Positions 32,959 to 41,124 of a stretch of 64,000 bases of DNA are shown here, one piece after another. The notes beneath the pieces are model-generated. The model was given only the letters and a program-made list of their open reading frames with translations, had not been told where the DNA came from and did not search any database. The position numbers and the translations under genes are program-made. The stretch is from NCBI RefSeq assembly GCF_010725885.1, contig NZ_AP022600.1:2356001-2420000 (forward strand), in the 5' to 3' direction. Position 1 is the stretch's first letter. Every line of letters starts with the position of its first letter. This DNA comes from Mycolicibacterium tokaiense. GTDB lineage: Bacteria; Actinomycetota; Actinomycetes; Mycobacteriales; Mycobacteriaceae.

Positions 32959-34016
32959 CAGTTGTTTCCTTCCAGGACGGCGACCAGGTTCTGCTGCAGC
33001 GCCGGTCCGCTGGTCGCGTGGGCGAGGACGCGCTGGGCGCTGCCGTTCCAGATGTGCTCGGCGGCGAAGCCGATGCGCTCGAGACCGGCGACGAACATGG
33101 GGTTGGCGGCCAGGGCACCGCCGGAGGGGTTGATCTTCGTGGACCCGGTCAGCCCGATCGCCTCGGTGAGGATCAGGTGCTGATGGGTGAACGGAGCGTA
33201 GATCTCGGCGACGTCGATGGAGCCGAGGTCACCCCCGGTCGCCGCCTGGGCCGATGCGGCCGTCGACGGCGAGGTGGTGAGATCGCGTGCGCCCAGGACC
33301 GGGGTCTCGATGCGGTGCTCGATGCCGGTGATCCAGGCCGGGTTCTCGCGCAGCTCACGCGCTTTGTCGCCGGACGCCAGCACGATGGCCGCGGCGCCGT
33401 CGGTGATGGGCGCGATGTCGTGGCGGCGCAGCGGGTCGGCGAAGTAGGGCTGGGCCAGCAGGTCCTCGATCGACCCCTCGACCTTCTCGCGGTCGGTGCG
33501 CCCGCCTGAGGCGTACGCATCGAGGGCCACCTGCGCCATCTGCTCGGCGGTCCAGGTGCCCGCGTCCAGTCCGAAGCGCGCCTGCAGCCCGGCCATCGAC
33601 ACCGAATCGGGCCACAGCGGTGCGACGGTGTACGGGTCGGTCTGCAGTGAGAGCACGCGGCGCAGCGTCCCCGCGCTGGACTTGCCGAAGCCGTAGACCA
33701 GGGCGGTCTCGACCTCGCCGGTCAGCAGCTTGATGTAGGCCTCGTACAGCGCCCACGCGGCGTCCATCTCCACGTGCGACTCGTTGATCGGCGGCACCGC
33801 GCCGATGGAATCGATGGCGGAGATGAACGAAAATGCGCGTCCGGCAAGGTAATCCGACGATCCCGAGCACCAGAAGCCGATGTCGGTCTGCTGCAGCCCC
33901 AGGTCGTCGTAGAGCTTGGCGAAGCACGGCATCAGCATCTCGACACCGTTGGTGGTACCCATGGTTTTGCGCACATGGGGTGCGTGGGCGAAGCCGACCA
34001 CAGCAATCTCAGTCAC
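32958..34016 (-). CDS. ltp4: Thiolase-fold lipid-transfer protein / aldol lyase
   Basis: A 352-residue protein matching M. tuberculosis Rv3522. IGFWCSGSSDYLAGRAF, INESHVEMDAAWALYEAYIKL and STKINPSGGALAANPMFVAG follow the Ltp layout. Adjacent ltp3 and ltp4 encode different sequences of the same fold and may form a hetero-oligomer with the DUF35 protein (inference from operon order). The start is 9 nt from the DUF35 gene's stop. Confidence 0.9.
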   Translation of the reverse strand: MTEIAVVGFAHAPHVRKTMGTTNGVEMLMPCFAKLYDDLGLQQTDIGFWCSGSSDYLAGRAFSFISAIDSIGAVPPINESHVEMDAAWALYEAYIKLLTGEVETALVYGFGKSSAGTLRRVLSLQTDPYTVAPLWPDSVSMAGLQARFGLDAGTWTAEQMAQVALDAYASGGRTDREKVEGSIEDLLAQPYFADPLRRHDIAPITDGAAAIVLASGDKARELRENPAWITGIEHRIETPVLGARDLTTSPSTAASAQAATGGDLGSIDVAEIYAPFTHQHLILTEAIGLTGSTKINPSGGALAANPMFVAGLERIGFAAEHIWNGSAQRVLAHATSGPALQQNLVAVLEGNN

Positions 34017-34025
34017 GGCAATCCT

Positions 34026-35003
34026 CTACAGGTGGTGGCGGTAGGAGTCGTAGTCGGCGTCGGGCTCACCCGTCGGCCGGAAGTGGTCGATGTTGTCGAT
34101 GCCCAGCCCCCATTCCTCCTGGGGCTTCCACACGGCTTCGACCCGCATGCCCATCCGGACCTCCGCTGCCTCGATCTCGGTGACCAGGTGCAGGAACGGG
34201 ATGTCCGCGCCGTCGAGCAGCACGTAGGCGGCGACGTACGGCGGTTTGATGCGCTGGCCGGCGAACGGGATGTTGATGATGGCGAATGTGGTGACGGTGC
34301 CCTTGTCGGGCAGTTCGACGAACTCGTCGAGTGCCCTGCCGGTGGCCGGGTCGGCCTCCTTGGGCGGGAAGTACACCTTGCCGTCGGCGCCGGAGCGGGC
34401 CCCCAGCAGCTTGCCCTCCTCCAGCGCCTTCAGAAAGCGCGTCTCGGGCAGTGATGCGGTGTGCTCGATCTCCATCGAGGTCGGCGTGACCAGCATGGTC
34501 ACCGGGTCTTTGTCCGACGGGGCACCCTCGGGTTCGGTGTCCTCGCCCGGCAGGAAGTACGCGATGTCGGTGATCGCGCCGACGGTCTCGTCGGCCCAGT
34601 GCACGTGCACCCGGTCGCCGGTGGTCACTTTCGCGTCCACGGCGTGCAGCATCGGGGTGTCGGCGCCGTCGAGTTTGATCAGCGCCCAGGAGAACGGATG
34701 GTCCAGCGGCTGACCCTCCAGCGGTGTGGATTGCCATGTCCACGACAGCACCGTTCCGACACTGGCCACCGGTACCATCTCCGTCAGCTGTTCATAGGTG
34801 ACGGGGTCGTATTCGGCCGGTGGCACATGCACCCGGCCGTCGGATCCACGGTTGCCCAGGATGCGCCGATCACGCAGTGCTGTGAAGAACTGTCCGAGGA
34901 TCGGACCTACTGAACGGGTGTAGTCAAATGACAGTTTCAACGGTGCGGACAGCGGCGGCTCATGCTGATCGATCAGCGCCGGGCTGCTCTGGCTGGCGGT
35001 CAC
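34026..35003 (-). CDS. Tandem DUF35 OB-fold protein, partner of Ltp proteins (Rv3521 ortholog)
   Basis: A 325-residue protein with two DUF35 units, about residues 60-175 and 200-315. Both repeat the pattern G-T-V...P-F/P-Y-A-L/Y-V-LDGAD-I/T-P-x-LH. DUF35 proteins normally have a four-Cys zinc ribbon before the OB fold. Here both ribbons keep the shape (LGNRGSDGRVHVPP, LGARSGADGKVYFPP) but lack every Cys. It probably binds the CoA part of the substrate for Ltp3/Ltp4. GTG 35003 lies 9 nt from the KstR box; the longer frame to 35183 is rejected. Confidence 0.85.
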   Translation of the reverse strand: MTASQSSPALIDQHEPPLSAPLKLSFDYTRSVGPILGQFFTALRDRRILGNRGSDGRVHVPPAEYDPVTYEQLTEMVPVASVGTVLSWTWQSTPLEGQPLDHPFSWALIKLDGADTPMLHAVDAKVTTGDRVHVHWADETVGAITDIAYFLPGEDTEPEGAPSDKDPVTMLVTPTSMEIEHTASLPETRFLKALEEGKLLGARSGADGKVYFPPKEADPATGRALDEFVELPDKGTVTTFAIINIPFAGQRIKPPYVAAYVLLDGADIPFLHLVTEIEAAEVRMGMRVEAVWKPQEEWGLGIDNIDHFRPTGEPDADYDSYRHHL

Positions 35004-35012
35004 AGCATCGAG

Positions 35013-35026
35013 TAGAACAGGTTCTA
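35013..35026. promoter_or_regulatory. KstR operator, perfect palindrome
   Basis: TAGAACAGGTTCTA fits TnnAACnnGTTnnA with fully palindromic flanks. It is shared by the divergent DUF35-ltp4-ltp3 operon and the LLM oxidoreductase gene. Confidence 0.9.
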
Positions 35027-35079
35027 ACAATCGTGGCAAGAAAGGATGCGGACATGAACCGTCGGGTTGGTGGGTGGGA

Positions 35080-36111
35080 ATGAAACTCGGTTTGCAGCTG
35101 GGGTACTGGGGCGCGCAGCCGCCGACCAACCACTCTGAACTCGTGGCCGCTGCCGAGGAGGCCGGGTTCGACACCGTGTTCACCGCCGAGGCGTGGGGGT
35201 CGGACGCCTACACGCCGCTGTCGTGGTGGGGGTCGCAGACCTCGCGGATGCGGCTGGGCACGTCGGTGGTGCAGCTGTCGGCCCGCACTCCGACCGCGTG
35301 CGCCATGGCGGCCCTGACGCTGGATCATCTGTCCGGCGGGCGGCACATCCTCGGTCTCGGGGTGTCCGGGCCGCAGGTGGTCGAGGGTTGGTACGGCGCC
35401 AAGTTCCCGAAGCCGCTGGCCCGCACCCGGGAGTACGTCGACATCCTGCGCCAGGTCTGGGCGCGCGAGGCCCCGGTGACCAGCGCCGGCCCGCACTATC
35501 CGCTGCCGCTGACCGGGGAGGGCACCTCCGGCCTGGGCAAGCCGCTCAAGCCGATCACCCATCCGTTGCGTGCCGACATCCCGGTGATGCTGGGCGCGGA
35601 GGGGCCCAAGAACGTGGCGCTGGCCGCCGAAATTTGCGACGGCTGGCTGCCGATCTTCTACACCCCGCGGATGGCCGACACCTACAACGCCTGGCTGGAC
35701 GAGGGTTTCGCGCGGCCGGGCGCGCGGCGCACCCGCGAGACGTTCGAGATCTGCGCGACCGCGCAGGTGGTGGTCACCGACGACCGGCCCGCGGTGTTCG
35801 AGATGATCAAGCCGTTCCTGGCGCTCTACATGGGCGGGATGGGGGCCGAGGACACCAATTTCCACGCCGACGTCTACCGACGGATGGGTTACTCCGAGGT
35901 GGTCGACGAGGTCACCGAGCTGTTCCGCAGTGATCGTAAGGACGAGGCTGCCAAGGTGATTCCCGACGAGCTTGTCGACGACGCCGCCATCGTCGGCGAC
36001 GAGGAGTACGTCAAGCAGCAGATCAAGCTGTGGGAGGCGGCCGGCGTCACCATGATGGTGATCGGCGCTCGGTCGGTGGAGCAAATCCAGGACCTCGCCA
36101 AACTCGTATAA
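35080..36111 (+). CDS. LLM-class (F420-dependent) oxidoreductase, Rv3520c ortholog
   Basis: A 343-residue luciferase-like TIM-barrel protein (MKLGLQLGYWGAQPP; TVFTAEAWGSDAYTPLSWW; LGLGVSGPQVVEGWYG; the final MMVIGARSVEQIQDL). It would reduce or oxidise a steroid intermediate with F420 or FMN; the reaction is not established. ATG 35080 matches the ortholog start; GTG 35074 is possible. A strong hairpin follows the stop. Confidence 0.88.
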   Translation: MKLGLQLGYWGAQPPTNHSELVAAAEEAGFDTVFTAEAWGSDAYTPLSWWGSQTSRMRLGTSVVQLSARTPTACAMAALTLDHLSGGRHILGLGVSGPQVVEGWYGAKFPKPLARTREYVDILRQVWAREAPVTSAGPHYPLPLTGEGTSGLGKPLKPITHPLRADIPVMLGAEGPKNVALAAEICDGWLPIFYTPRMADTYNAWLDEGFARPGARRTRETFEICATAQVVVTDDRPAVFEMIKPFLALYMGGMGAEDTNFHADVYRRMGYSEVVDEVTELFRSDRKDEAAKVIPDELVDDAAIVGDEEYVKQQIKLWEAAGVTMMVIGARSVEQIQDLAKLV

Positions 36112-36118
36112 GCCCCTC

Positions 36119-36179
36119 GTTGACACGGCGTCCACCGCGACTCCCACTCGTACTTCTTCGCGGTGGCCGCAGTGTCAAC
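36119..36179 (+). terminator. Large hairpin after the LLM oxidoreductase gene
   Basis: GTTGACAC (36119-36126) pairs with 36172-36179, and CCACCGCGA (36132-36140) pairs with 36158-36166; three of the five bases between also pair. The stem is about 20 bp around a 17-nt loop. There is no U tract, as is common for mycobacterial terminators. Confidence 0.7.
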
Positions 36180-36213
36180 GCAGCCGTCGTGTAGACACAT
36201 CTTGCGATCTGTC

Positions 36214-36227
36214 TAGAACGCGTTCTA
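36214..36227. promoter_or_regulatory. KstR operator, perfect palindrome, before the Rv3519-like gene and cyp142
   Basis: TAGAACGCGTTCTA matches the consensus and is a perfect palindrome. It ends 10 nt before GTG 36238, which implies a leaderless or very short-leader message. Confidence 0.9.
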
Positions 36228-36237
36228 GATTGTCGGT

Positions 36238-36951
36238 GTGACCCAAGCCACGCAGCACACCATCGCCGGAACCGTGTTGACGATGCCGGTGCGCGTGCGC
36301 ACCGCGCATCAGCACACCGCGATGTTCGCGGTGGACGCTGACGCCGCACAGCGGATGATCGACTACAGCGGGCTGCAGGTGTGCCGCTTCGGGCGCAACA
36401 GGGCCATGGTGGTGCTGATGCTGATGCGCTACGAGGACACCGATCTGGGGCAGTACTACGAGTACGGCACCAACGTGATGGTGAACCCGCCGGGCTCGCA
36501 GGCCAGTGGATTCGCCGCCCTCAAGGACGCCGGCGCCTTCGTGCACCATCTGCCGGTGGATCAGCCGTTCACCCTCGAGGCGGGCCGGACCATCTGGGGT
36601 TACCCGAAGGTGATGGCGGACTTCACCATTCGTGACGGTCGCCGCTACGGCTTCGATGTGACCATCGACGGACGCCACGTCGTGAGCATGGAGTTCGCGC
36701 CGGGGCTGCCCGTGCCCTCCGGGCGTCCGCAGACCCACGCCACCTACTCACACCTGGACGGCGTCACTCGCGAAACCGCCGGGCAGATGGTGCTTTCCGG
36801 GGTGCGCTACCGGCCGGGCGGGGTGCGCCTGCGCCTCGGTGACCATCCCTATGCCCGGGAGCTTGCGTCCCTTGGGCTGCCCAAGCGTGCGTTGGTGTCG
36901 AGTTCGGCGGCCAACGTGGACATGACTTTCGCCGACGCCACACTGGTTTAG
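36238..36951 (+). CDS. Acetoacetate-decarboxylase-fold protein (Rv3519 ortholog)
   Basis: A 237-residue protein of the ADC superfamily. The motif WGYPKVMADF places Lys124 at the position of the Schiff-base lysine of acetoacetate decarboxylase (GYPK). Members with this Lys can act as aldolases or dehydratases as well as decarboxylases, so the steroid reaction is open. GTG 36238 is used; no ribosome site is present because the KstR box is so close. It is followed by cyp142 at 18 nt. Confidence 0.85.
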   Translation: MTQATQHTIAGTVLTMPVRVRTAHQHTAMFAVDADAAQRMIDYSGLQVCRFGRNRAMVVLMLMRYEDTDLGQYYEYGTNVMVNPPGSQASGFAALKDAGAFVHHLPVDQPFTLEAGRTIWGYPKVMADFTIRDGRRYGFDVTIDGRHVVSMEFAPGLPVPSGRPQTHATYSHLDGVTRETAGQMVLSGVRYRPGGVRLRLGDHPYARELASLGLPKRALVSSSAANVDMTFADATLV

Positions 36952-36969
36952 AACAAGAGGGAGATCCTG

Positions 36970-38175
36970 ATGACGAGCACGCTGCCCGGCCTCGATGTCG
37001 ACCTCGCCGACGGCAACTTCTACGCCGACGGCAACGCCCGCGAGGCCTACCGGTGGATGCGGGCCAACCAGCCAGTGTTCCGCGACCGCAACGGCCTGGC
37101 CGCGGCCGCCACCTACCAGGCGGTGCTCGACGCCGAACGTAATCCGGAGCTGTTCTCCAACACCGGCGGTATCCGGCCCGATCAGCCCGGCATGCCCTAC
37201 ATGATCGACATGGACGATCCCGCTCACGTGCTGCGGCGCAAACTGGTCAATTCCGGCTTCACCCGCAAGCGGGTGATGGACAAGGTGCCGTCCATCGAGC
37301 GGCTGTGCGACACCCTGATCGACGGGGTGTGCGAGAAAGGCGAGGCCGACTTCGTCCGCGACATCGCGGCGCCGCTGCCGATGGCCGTCATCGGGGACAT
37401 GCTGGGTGTCCTGCCCGAAGAACGCGACATGCTGCTGCGGTGGTCCGACGACCTGGTCTGCGGGCTGTCGTCCACCGTCGACGATCTGGCGATCCAGAAG
37501 CTGATGGAGACCTTCGCCGCGTACACCGCCTTCACCATGGAAGTCATCGCCGACCGGCGGGCCGCGCCGCGGGATGACCTGTTCTCCATCCTGGTGAACG
37601 CCGAGGTCGAGGGACAGCGGATGTCGGACGACGAGATCGTCTTCGAGACACTGCTCATTCTCATCGGGGGCGACGAGACCACCCGGCACACCCTGTCCGG
37701 CGGCACCGAACAGCTGCTGCGACACCAGGACCAGTGGGCACAGCTGGTGGCGAACCCGGAACTGCTGCCCGGCGCCATCGAGGAGATGCTGCGCTGGACC
37801 TCGCCGGTGAAGAACATGTGCCGCACGGTCACCGCCGACACCGAGTTCCACGGCACCGAGCTCAAGGCCGGCGAGAAGATGATGCTGATGTTCGAGTCGG
37901 CCAACTTCGACGAAGCGGTGTTCGGCGATCCGGAGAATTTCCGGATGGACCGAAACCCGAACAGCCATTTGGCTTTCGGCTTCGGTACCCACTTCTGCCT
38001 CGGCAATCAGCTGGCCCGGCTGGAACTGAAGCTGATGCTCACCAAAGTGCTCGCGCGGCTACCCGATCTGCGGCTGGCCGATCCCGGTGCGCTGCCGCTG
38101 CGCCCCGCCAACTTCGTCAGCGGCTTGGAGTCGATGCCGGTGGTGTTCACCCCGAGTTCCAAGTCCGCCGGTTAG
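36970..38175 (+). CDS. cyp142: Cytochrome P450 CYP142 (steroid C26/C27 oxidase)
   Basis: A 401-residue soluble P450. The heme ligand region is FGFGTHFCLGNQLARLE, the oxygen-binding I helix is LIGGDETTRHTLSG and the ExxR region is in AIEEMLRWTSPV. CYP142 oxidises the cholesterol side-chain terminus to the carboxylic acid (known), after which FadD19 and FadD17 act. It is last in the KstR-controlled pair with the Rv3519-like gene. Confidence 0.94.
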   Translation: MTSTLPGLDVDLADGNFYADGNAREAYRWMRANQPVFRDRNGLAAAATYQAVLDAERNPELFSNTGGIRPDQPGMPYMIDMDDPAHVLRRKLVNSGFTRKRVMDKVPSIERLCDTLIDGVCEKGEADFVRDIAAPLPMAVIGDMLGVLPEERDMLLRWSDDLVCGLSSTVDDLAIQKLMETFAAYTAFTMEVIADRRAAPRDDLFSILVNAEVEGQRMSDDEIVFETLLILIGGDETTRHTLSGGTEQLLRHQDQWAQLVANPELLPGAIEEMLRWTSPVKNMCRTVTADTEFHGTELKAGEKMMLMFESANFDEAVFGDPENFRMDRNPNSHLAFGFGTHFCLGNQLARLELKLMLTKVLARLPDLRLADPGALPLRPANFVSGLESMPVVFTPSSKSAG

Positions 38176-38748
38176 GCCGTTGCTGAGTCTGACTGTTTTA
38201 CGTGCCAGTGAATAGTTTGTGAGAGTCGTCTTCGGGCGCGGAGAACGCCTCATCGGTTCTCTTGGCGGTGCGCCAGTGTTTGCCTGGGTTGCCGCTGAAT
38301 CCGACGCGGACGGGTCGGCGTCTGCGGGAGGCTCAAAGCTGGTCACGGGGTGATCCTCGGCGTCAACGGTGGCCCACTCTGGCAGGCTTGACAGCCTGGA
38401 TATGCCAGCGATGGCTTCCGCAGTTCCAACCATGCAATCGTTGTGCCCGCTGTCGATCCTGCGCGCGGTCTGTGTACATCAACGACAGCGGATACAAGGA
38501 CAACCGTGTCCGGCAATGCGCACCATCTATTGCGCAGCAGTCGTGTGGTCGTGGCAATGCAGTGGATATGAGGTACTCGTCCCCAGGCACCCGGCAGTCG
38601 CGGAACCCGCGATGGCAACTCGAGAGTGGGCTGGGGCTCGTCGGCGAATTCATCGAGGAACCACCGTGAATTCATAGCTAATTGACGCTTACGTAGGTAC
38701 AGTGCTCCCAGCAACGTCAATCGACTGGCAGCGGATTGGGGATTTCGG
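38176..38748. other. Intergenic stretch before the C39-like gene
   Basis: These 573 bases contain no gene I can support. Short frames on both strands lack ribosome sites and family signals. The last 80 bases are lower in GC (around 38650-38700) and probably carry the promoter for 38749. No KstR box was found. M. tuberculosis has Rv3517 between cyp142 and echA19; it is not present here. Confidence 0.5.
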
Positions 38749-40245
38749 GTGGCTTCAGATCGGGTTCTGGCTCGGGCGAGCGCGGGTGTCGTTGCGTTCG
38801 GTGTTGGCCTGTTGGTTGCCACCGGTGGGGCAGCAGTCGCGTCGGCAGAGTCGGGCGACGGCGGGAGTTCGTCTTCACGGTCTTCTGATCGCGACAGCTC
38901 ATCCAGTGGAAGTAGCTCGTCGAGTCGTCCCCGAGGTGATTCTCCGTCGCGTTCGTCGGACTCGGGTAGCGACTCATCGAGCCGTCGCGCCGCGAGTTCT
39001 GACCGCTCAGCAACGGCGGATCGGCAACGTTCGGCTGCCCCGGATTCGGCTCGCGAAAACTCCGGCGAGCCCAGGACCTCGCCAGCCGCATCGTCTGGGG
39101 AGTCGGACCCCACCGACACCGAGGGCTCGGCGCTGCCCAGTCGTTCGTTCGGTTCCCACGAGCAGCGGGACCGAGTGGACGTCACCGAGTCCGACTCGAC
39201 GCCCGACGCTTCACCCGTCGGCTCGATCGGTGCAGAATCGCACGACGCCGCACATTCCGCGGCCGCGAAGCCGCGGCCAGAGGCGGTGGCACAGCCGGAG
39301 TCGGCCCCGGCTGACGTTGTGCCCTCCGTGCGGACTGTCGCCGCGCCCGTGGTGCGGATCTCGGCGCCGAGGGTTGCCGAAGACTCGCGCACTCGTGTGA
39401 TGGCGCTGCGCGAGTCAGCGACTTCACTTGCGGCGGTGACTGTTTCACCGAATGACCCGGGCGACCCGGCGGTGCCGGCATCGGCGGCTCTGGTCAGTGC
39501 ACTGACCGTGGCTCGTCGGGACCTCGAATTGCAGCAGATGTACGGCGATCCCAGCCGCAACGCCCGCTTCTACGTCACGCAGAGCTCGGGCAACTGCGTC
39601 TTGATGGCCACCGCGATGATGATCGGTCAGCTCACGGGGAAGACACCCACCGAACGTCAGATCGTCTTCGAGGCCATGCGCACTCCCAGTGGAGCTCTGC
39701 CCGGCAAGATGATGTACTGGGGCCTGAAGAACGACTCACGCTGGGCCTACTACTCGGATGCGCAGAAGCTGCTGCAGCACCATGGAATCGAATCCGACCG
39801 CACCACGTACGCAGGTCGGCCCGACGATGCGCTCGAGGCGCTCAAGACCTCGCTGAATGATCCGGACAACGCCGTCTTGGTCTCAGTTCACAGTCCGACC
39901 ATCTACCAGGCGTTGTGGGGACGTGGGTATGTTCCCCCCGGCCCTGAGGTCCGGCAGAACCACGCCATTGTCGTCCTCGGTGTCGATACCGTCACCAACA
40001 CCGTGTACGTCAACGACAGCGCGGCCATCTACCACTACCTGGGAAAGGCGGTCCAAGACGGGCAGAACATGGCGGTTCCTCTCGATGTCTTCATGGGAGC
40101 CTGGGGTACCGGTGACTACATGTCGGTGGTCGGCAAACTGACGAGTGACCCGGTGGCTCCCACGACGTGGCTGAACAACAGCCCTCGTCGGAACTCGCTG
40201 GATCCTGGCAGGCAGGATCACCTGGACCACTTCCGTAACAGTTGA
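38749..40245 (+). CDS. Secreted protein with Ser/Arg/Asp-rich stalk and C39-like cysteine peptidase domain
   Basis: A 498-residue exported protein. Residues 1-35 form a signal peptide (ASAGVVAFGVGLLVATGGAAVASA). Residues 36-260 are a disordered Ser/Arg/Asp/Glu-rich stalk (SSSSRSSDRDSSSSG and similar). The C-terminal domain from about 265 has a papain-like C39 triad: Cys283 in SSGNCVLMATAM, His405 in QNHAIVVLGVD and Asp423 in YVNDSA. This would be an outer-surface peptidase or a domain using the same fold for binding; the target is unknown. GTG 38749 starts the signal peptide. The stop runs into a degenerate copy of its own domain. Confidence 0.75.
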   Translation: MASDRVLARASAGVVAFGVGLLVATGGAAVASAESGDGGSSSSRSSDRDSSSSGSSSSSRPRGDSPSRSSDSGSDSSSRRAASSDRSATADRQRSAAPDSARENSGEPRTSPAASSGESDPTDTEGSALPSRSFGSHEQRDRVDVTESDSTPDASPVGSIGAESHDAAHSAAAKPRPEAVAQPESAPADVVPSVRTVAAPVVRISAPRVAEDSRTRVMALRESATSLAAVTVSPNDPGDPAVPASAALVSALTVARRDLELQQMYGDPSRNARFYVTQSSGNCVLMATAMMIGQLTGKTPTERQIVFEAMRTPSGALPGKMMYWGLKNDSRWAYYSDAQKLLQHHGIESDRTTYAGRPDDALEALKTSLNDPDNAVLVSVHSPTIYQALWGRGYVPPGPEVRQNHAIVVLGVDTVTNTVYVNDSAAIYHYLGKAVQDGQNMAVPLDVFMGAWGTGDYMSVVGKLTSDPVAPTTWLNNSPRRNSLDPGRQDHLDHFRNS

Positions 40246-40261
40246 GGGCGCGGTCTCGACG

Positions 40262-40813
40262 GTGGACGGCGTGTTGGCGGCGGTGGCGACGACAATCGGT
40301 CGGTTGACCGGTCGTGTGCCCACCGAGCCGCAGATGGTCTTCGATGCGATGCACACGCCCAGCGTCGTGAAACCGGGGGCGATGATGTACCGCGGCAGCA
40401 AGACTCAAGACCGTGTTGACCTCGCCGACGGATTGCGACTGCTACAGGGGCATGGCATCAGAACCACTCGAATGGTCTGTGAAAAGGTTTGTTCCGCAGC
40501 AGATTTCCTGGACCTACAGCAGATGTTGTCAGCCCGTGGTGTAGAGGTGCTGGTGGGGGTCGATGAAACCTTCGCGGTGGTGTGCGGGTCTGATCGTGCC
40601 GGCGGCACGTTGACGTTGTGCAGTCCCCGCGATGGCGTGTCGGAGGTGCCGTTGGACGAGTTCCTGTCGAGGTGGGACCTGCAGATCATCACTGCCCAAC
40701 TGTGCTCGGAACCCGAGGCGCGAACCGTGACCTGGCGCAAGCTCCGTCCGCGGCGCGAGTCTGCGGGTTCGGTGCCGGTGGACCGTTCACATCATCTCCG
40801 GGGCAGGCGGTAG
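40262..40813 (+). CDS. Degenerate, catalytically dead copy of the C39-like domain
   Basis: A 183-residue frame aligning with residues 280-470 of the preceding protein (IGRLTGRVPTEPQMVFDAMHTPS versus IGQLTGKTPTERQIVFEAMRTPS; shown only to mark the match). The catalytic Cys becomes Gly (DGVLAA), His405 becomes Phe (TFAVVC) and the Asp segment reads CSPRD. It lacks a signal peptide, though the frame is open back across the upstream stop with recognisable homology. It is therefore either a decaying tandem duplication or a non-catalytic domain made by readthrough or reinitiation. The start is uncertain (GTG 40262). Confidence 0.6.
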   Translation: MDGVLAAVATTIGRLTGRVPTEPQMVFDAMHTPSVVKPGAMMYRGSKTQDRVDLADGLRLLQGHGIRTTRMVCEKVCSAADFLDLQQMLSARGVEVLVGVDETFAVVCGSDRAGGTLTLCSPRDGVSEVPLDEFLSRWDLQIITAQLCSEPEARTVTWRKLRPRRESAGSVPVDRSHHLRGRR

Positions 40814-41017
40814 CCTGCCGGCTCCTGAGTTGGTTTGCTGCAGTCGCTCCGATATGGCCCTGCGGATAGTGCCTGGTGCTGGCCAAATTAGTCGCAGATC
40901 TCGACTGCTGACTGCGAAATAAGCTGTAGTAGCGCTAGTTAGGCTGTGTTCTGCGCTCGCAGGTGGCCGAGGGCGAGATGCGTGATCGACATGGATGAGA
41001 TGCCTTCACCATTGTGC

Positions 41018-41046
41018 TTGACACTTTGCTGTGAAGATCTTAGATT
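41018..41046 (+). promoter_or_regulatory. Sigma-A-type promoter of the PGRS-like gene
   Basis: TTGACA (41018-41023), a 17-base spacer, then TAGATT (41041-41046). The -35 is a perfect consensus, which is rare in mycobacteria and implies strong housekeeping transcription. It lies about 80 nt before the start at 41125, in a 310-nt gap (40814-41124) that otherwise shows nothing. Confidence 0.75.
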
Positions 41047-41124
41047 TATGGTGCCCAGCCATGCTCGGGCGTTACCAGGCCTGCCGGAACCGCGATGGGC
41101 CACTACACTCTAGGGGGCCTCCGC

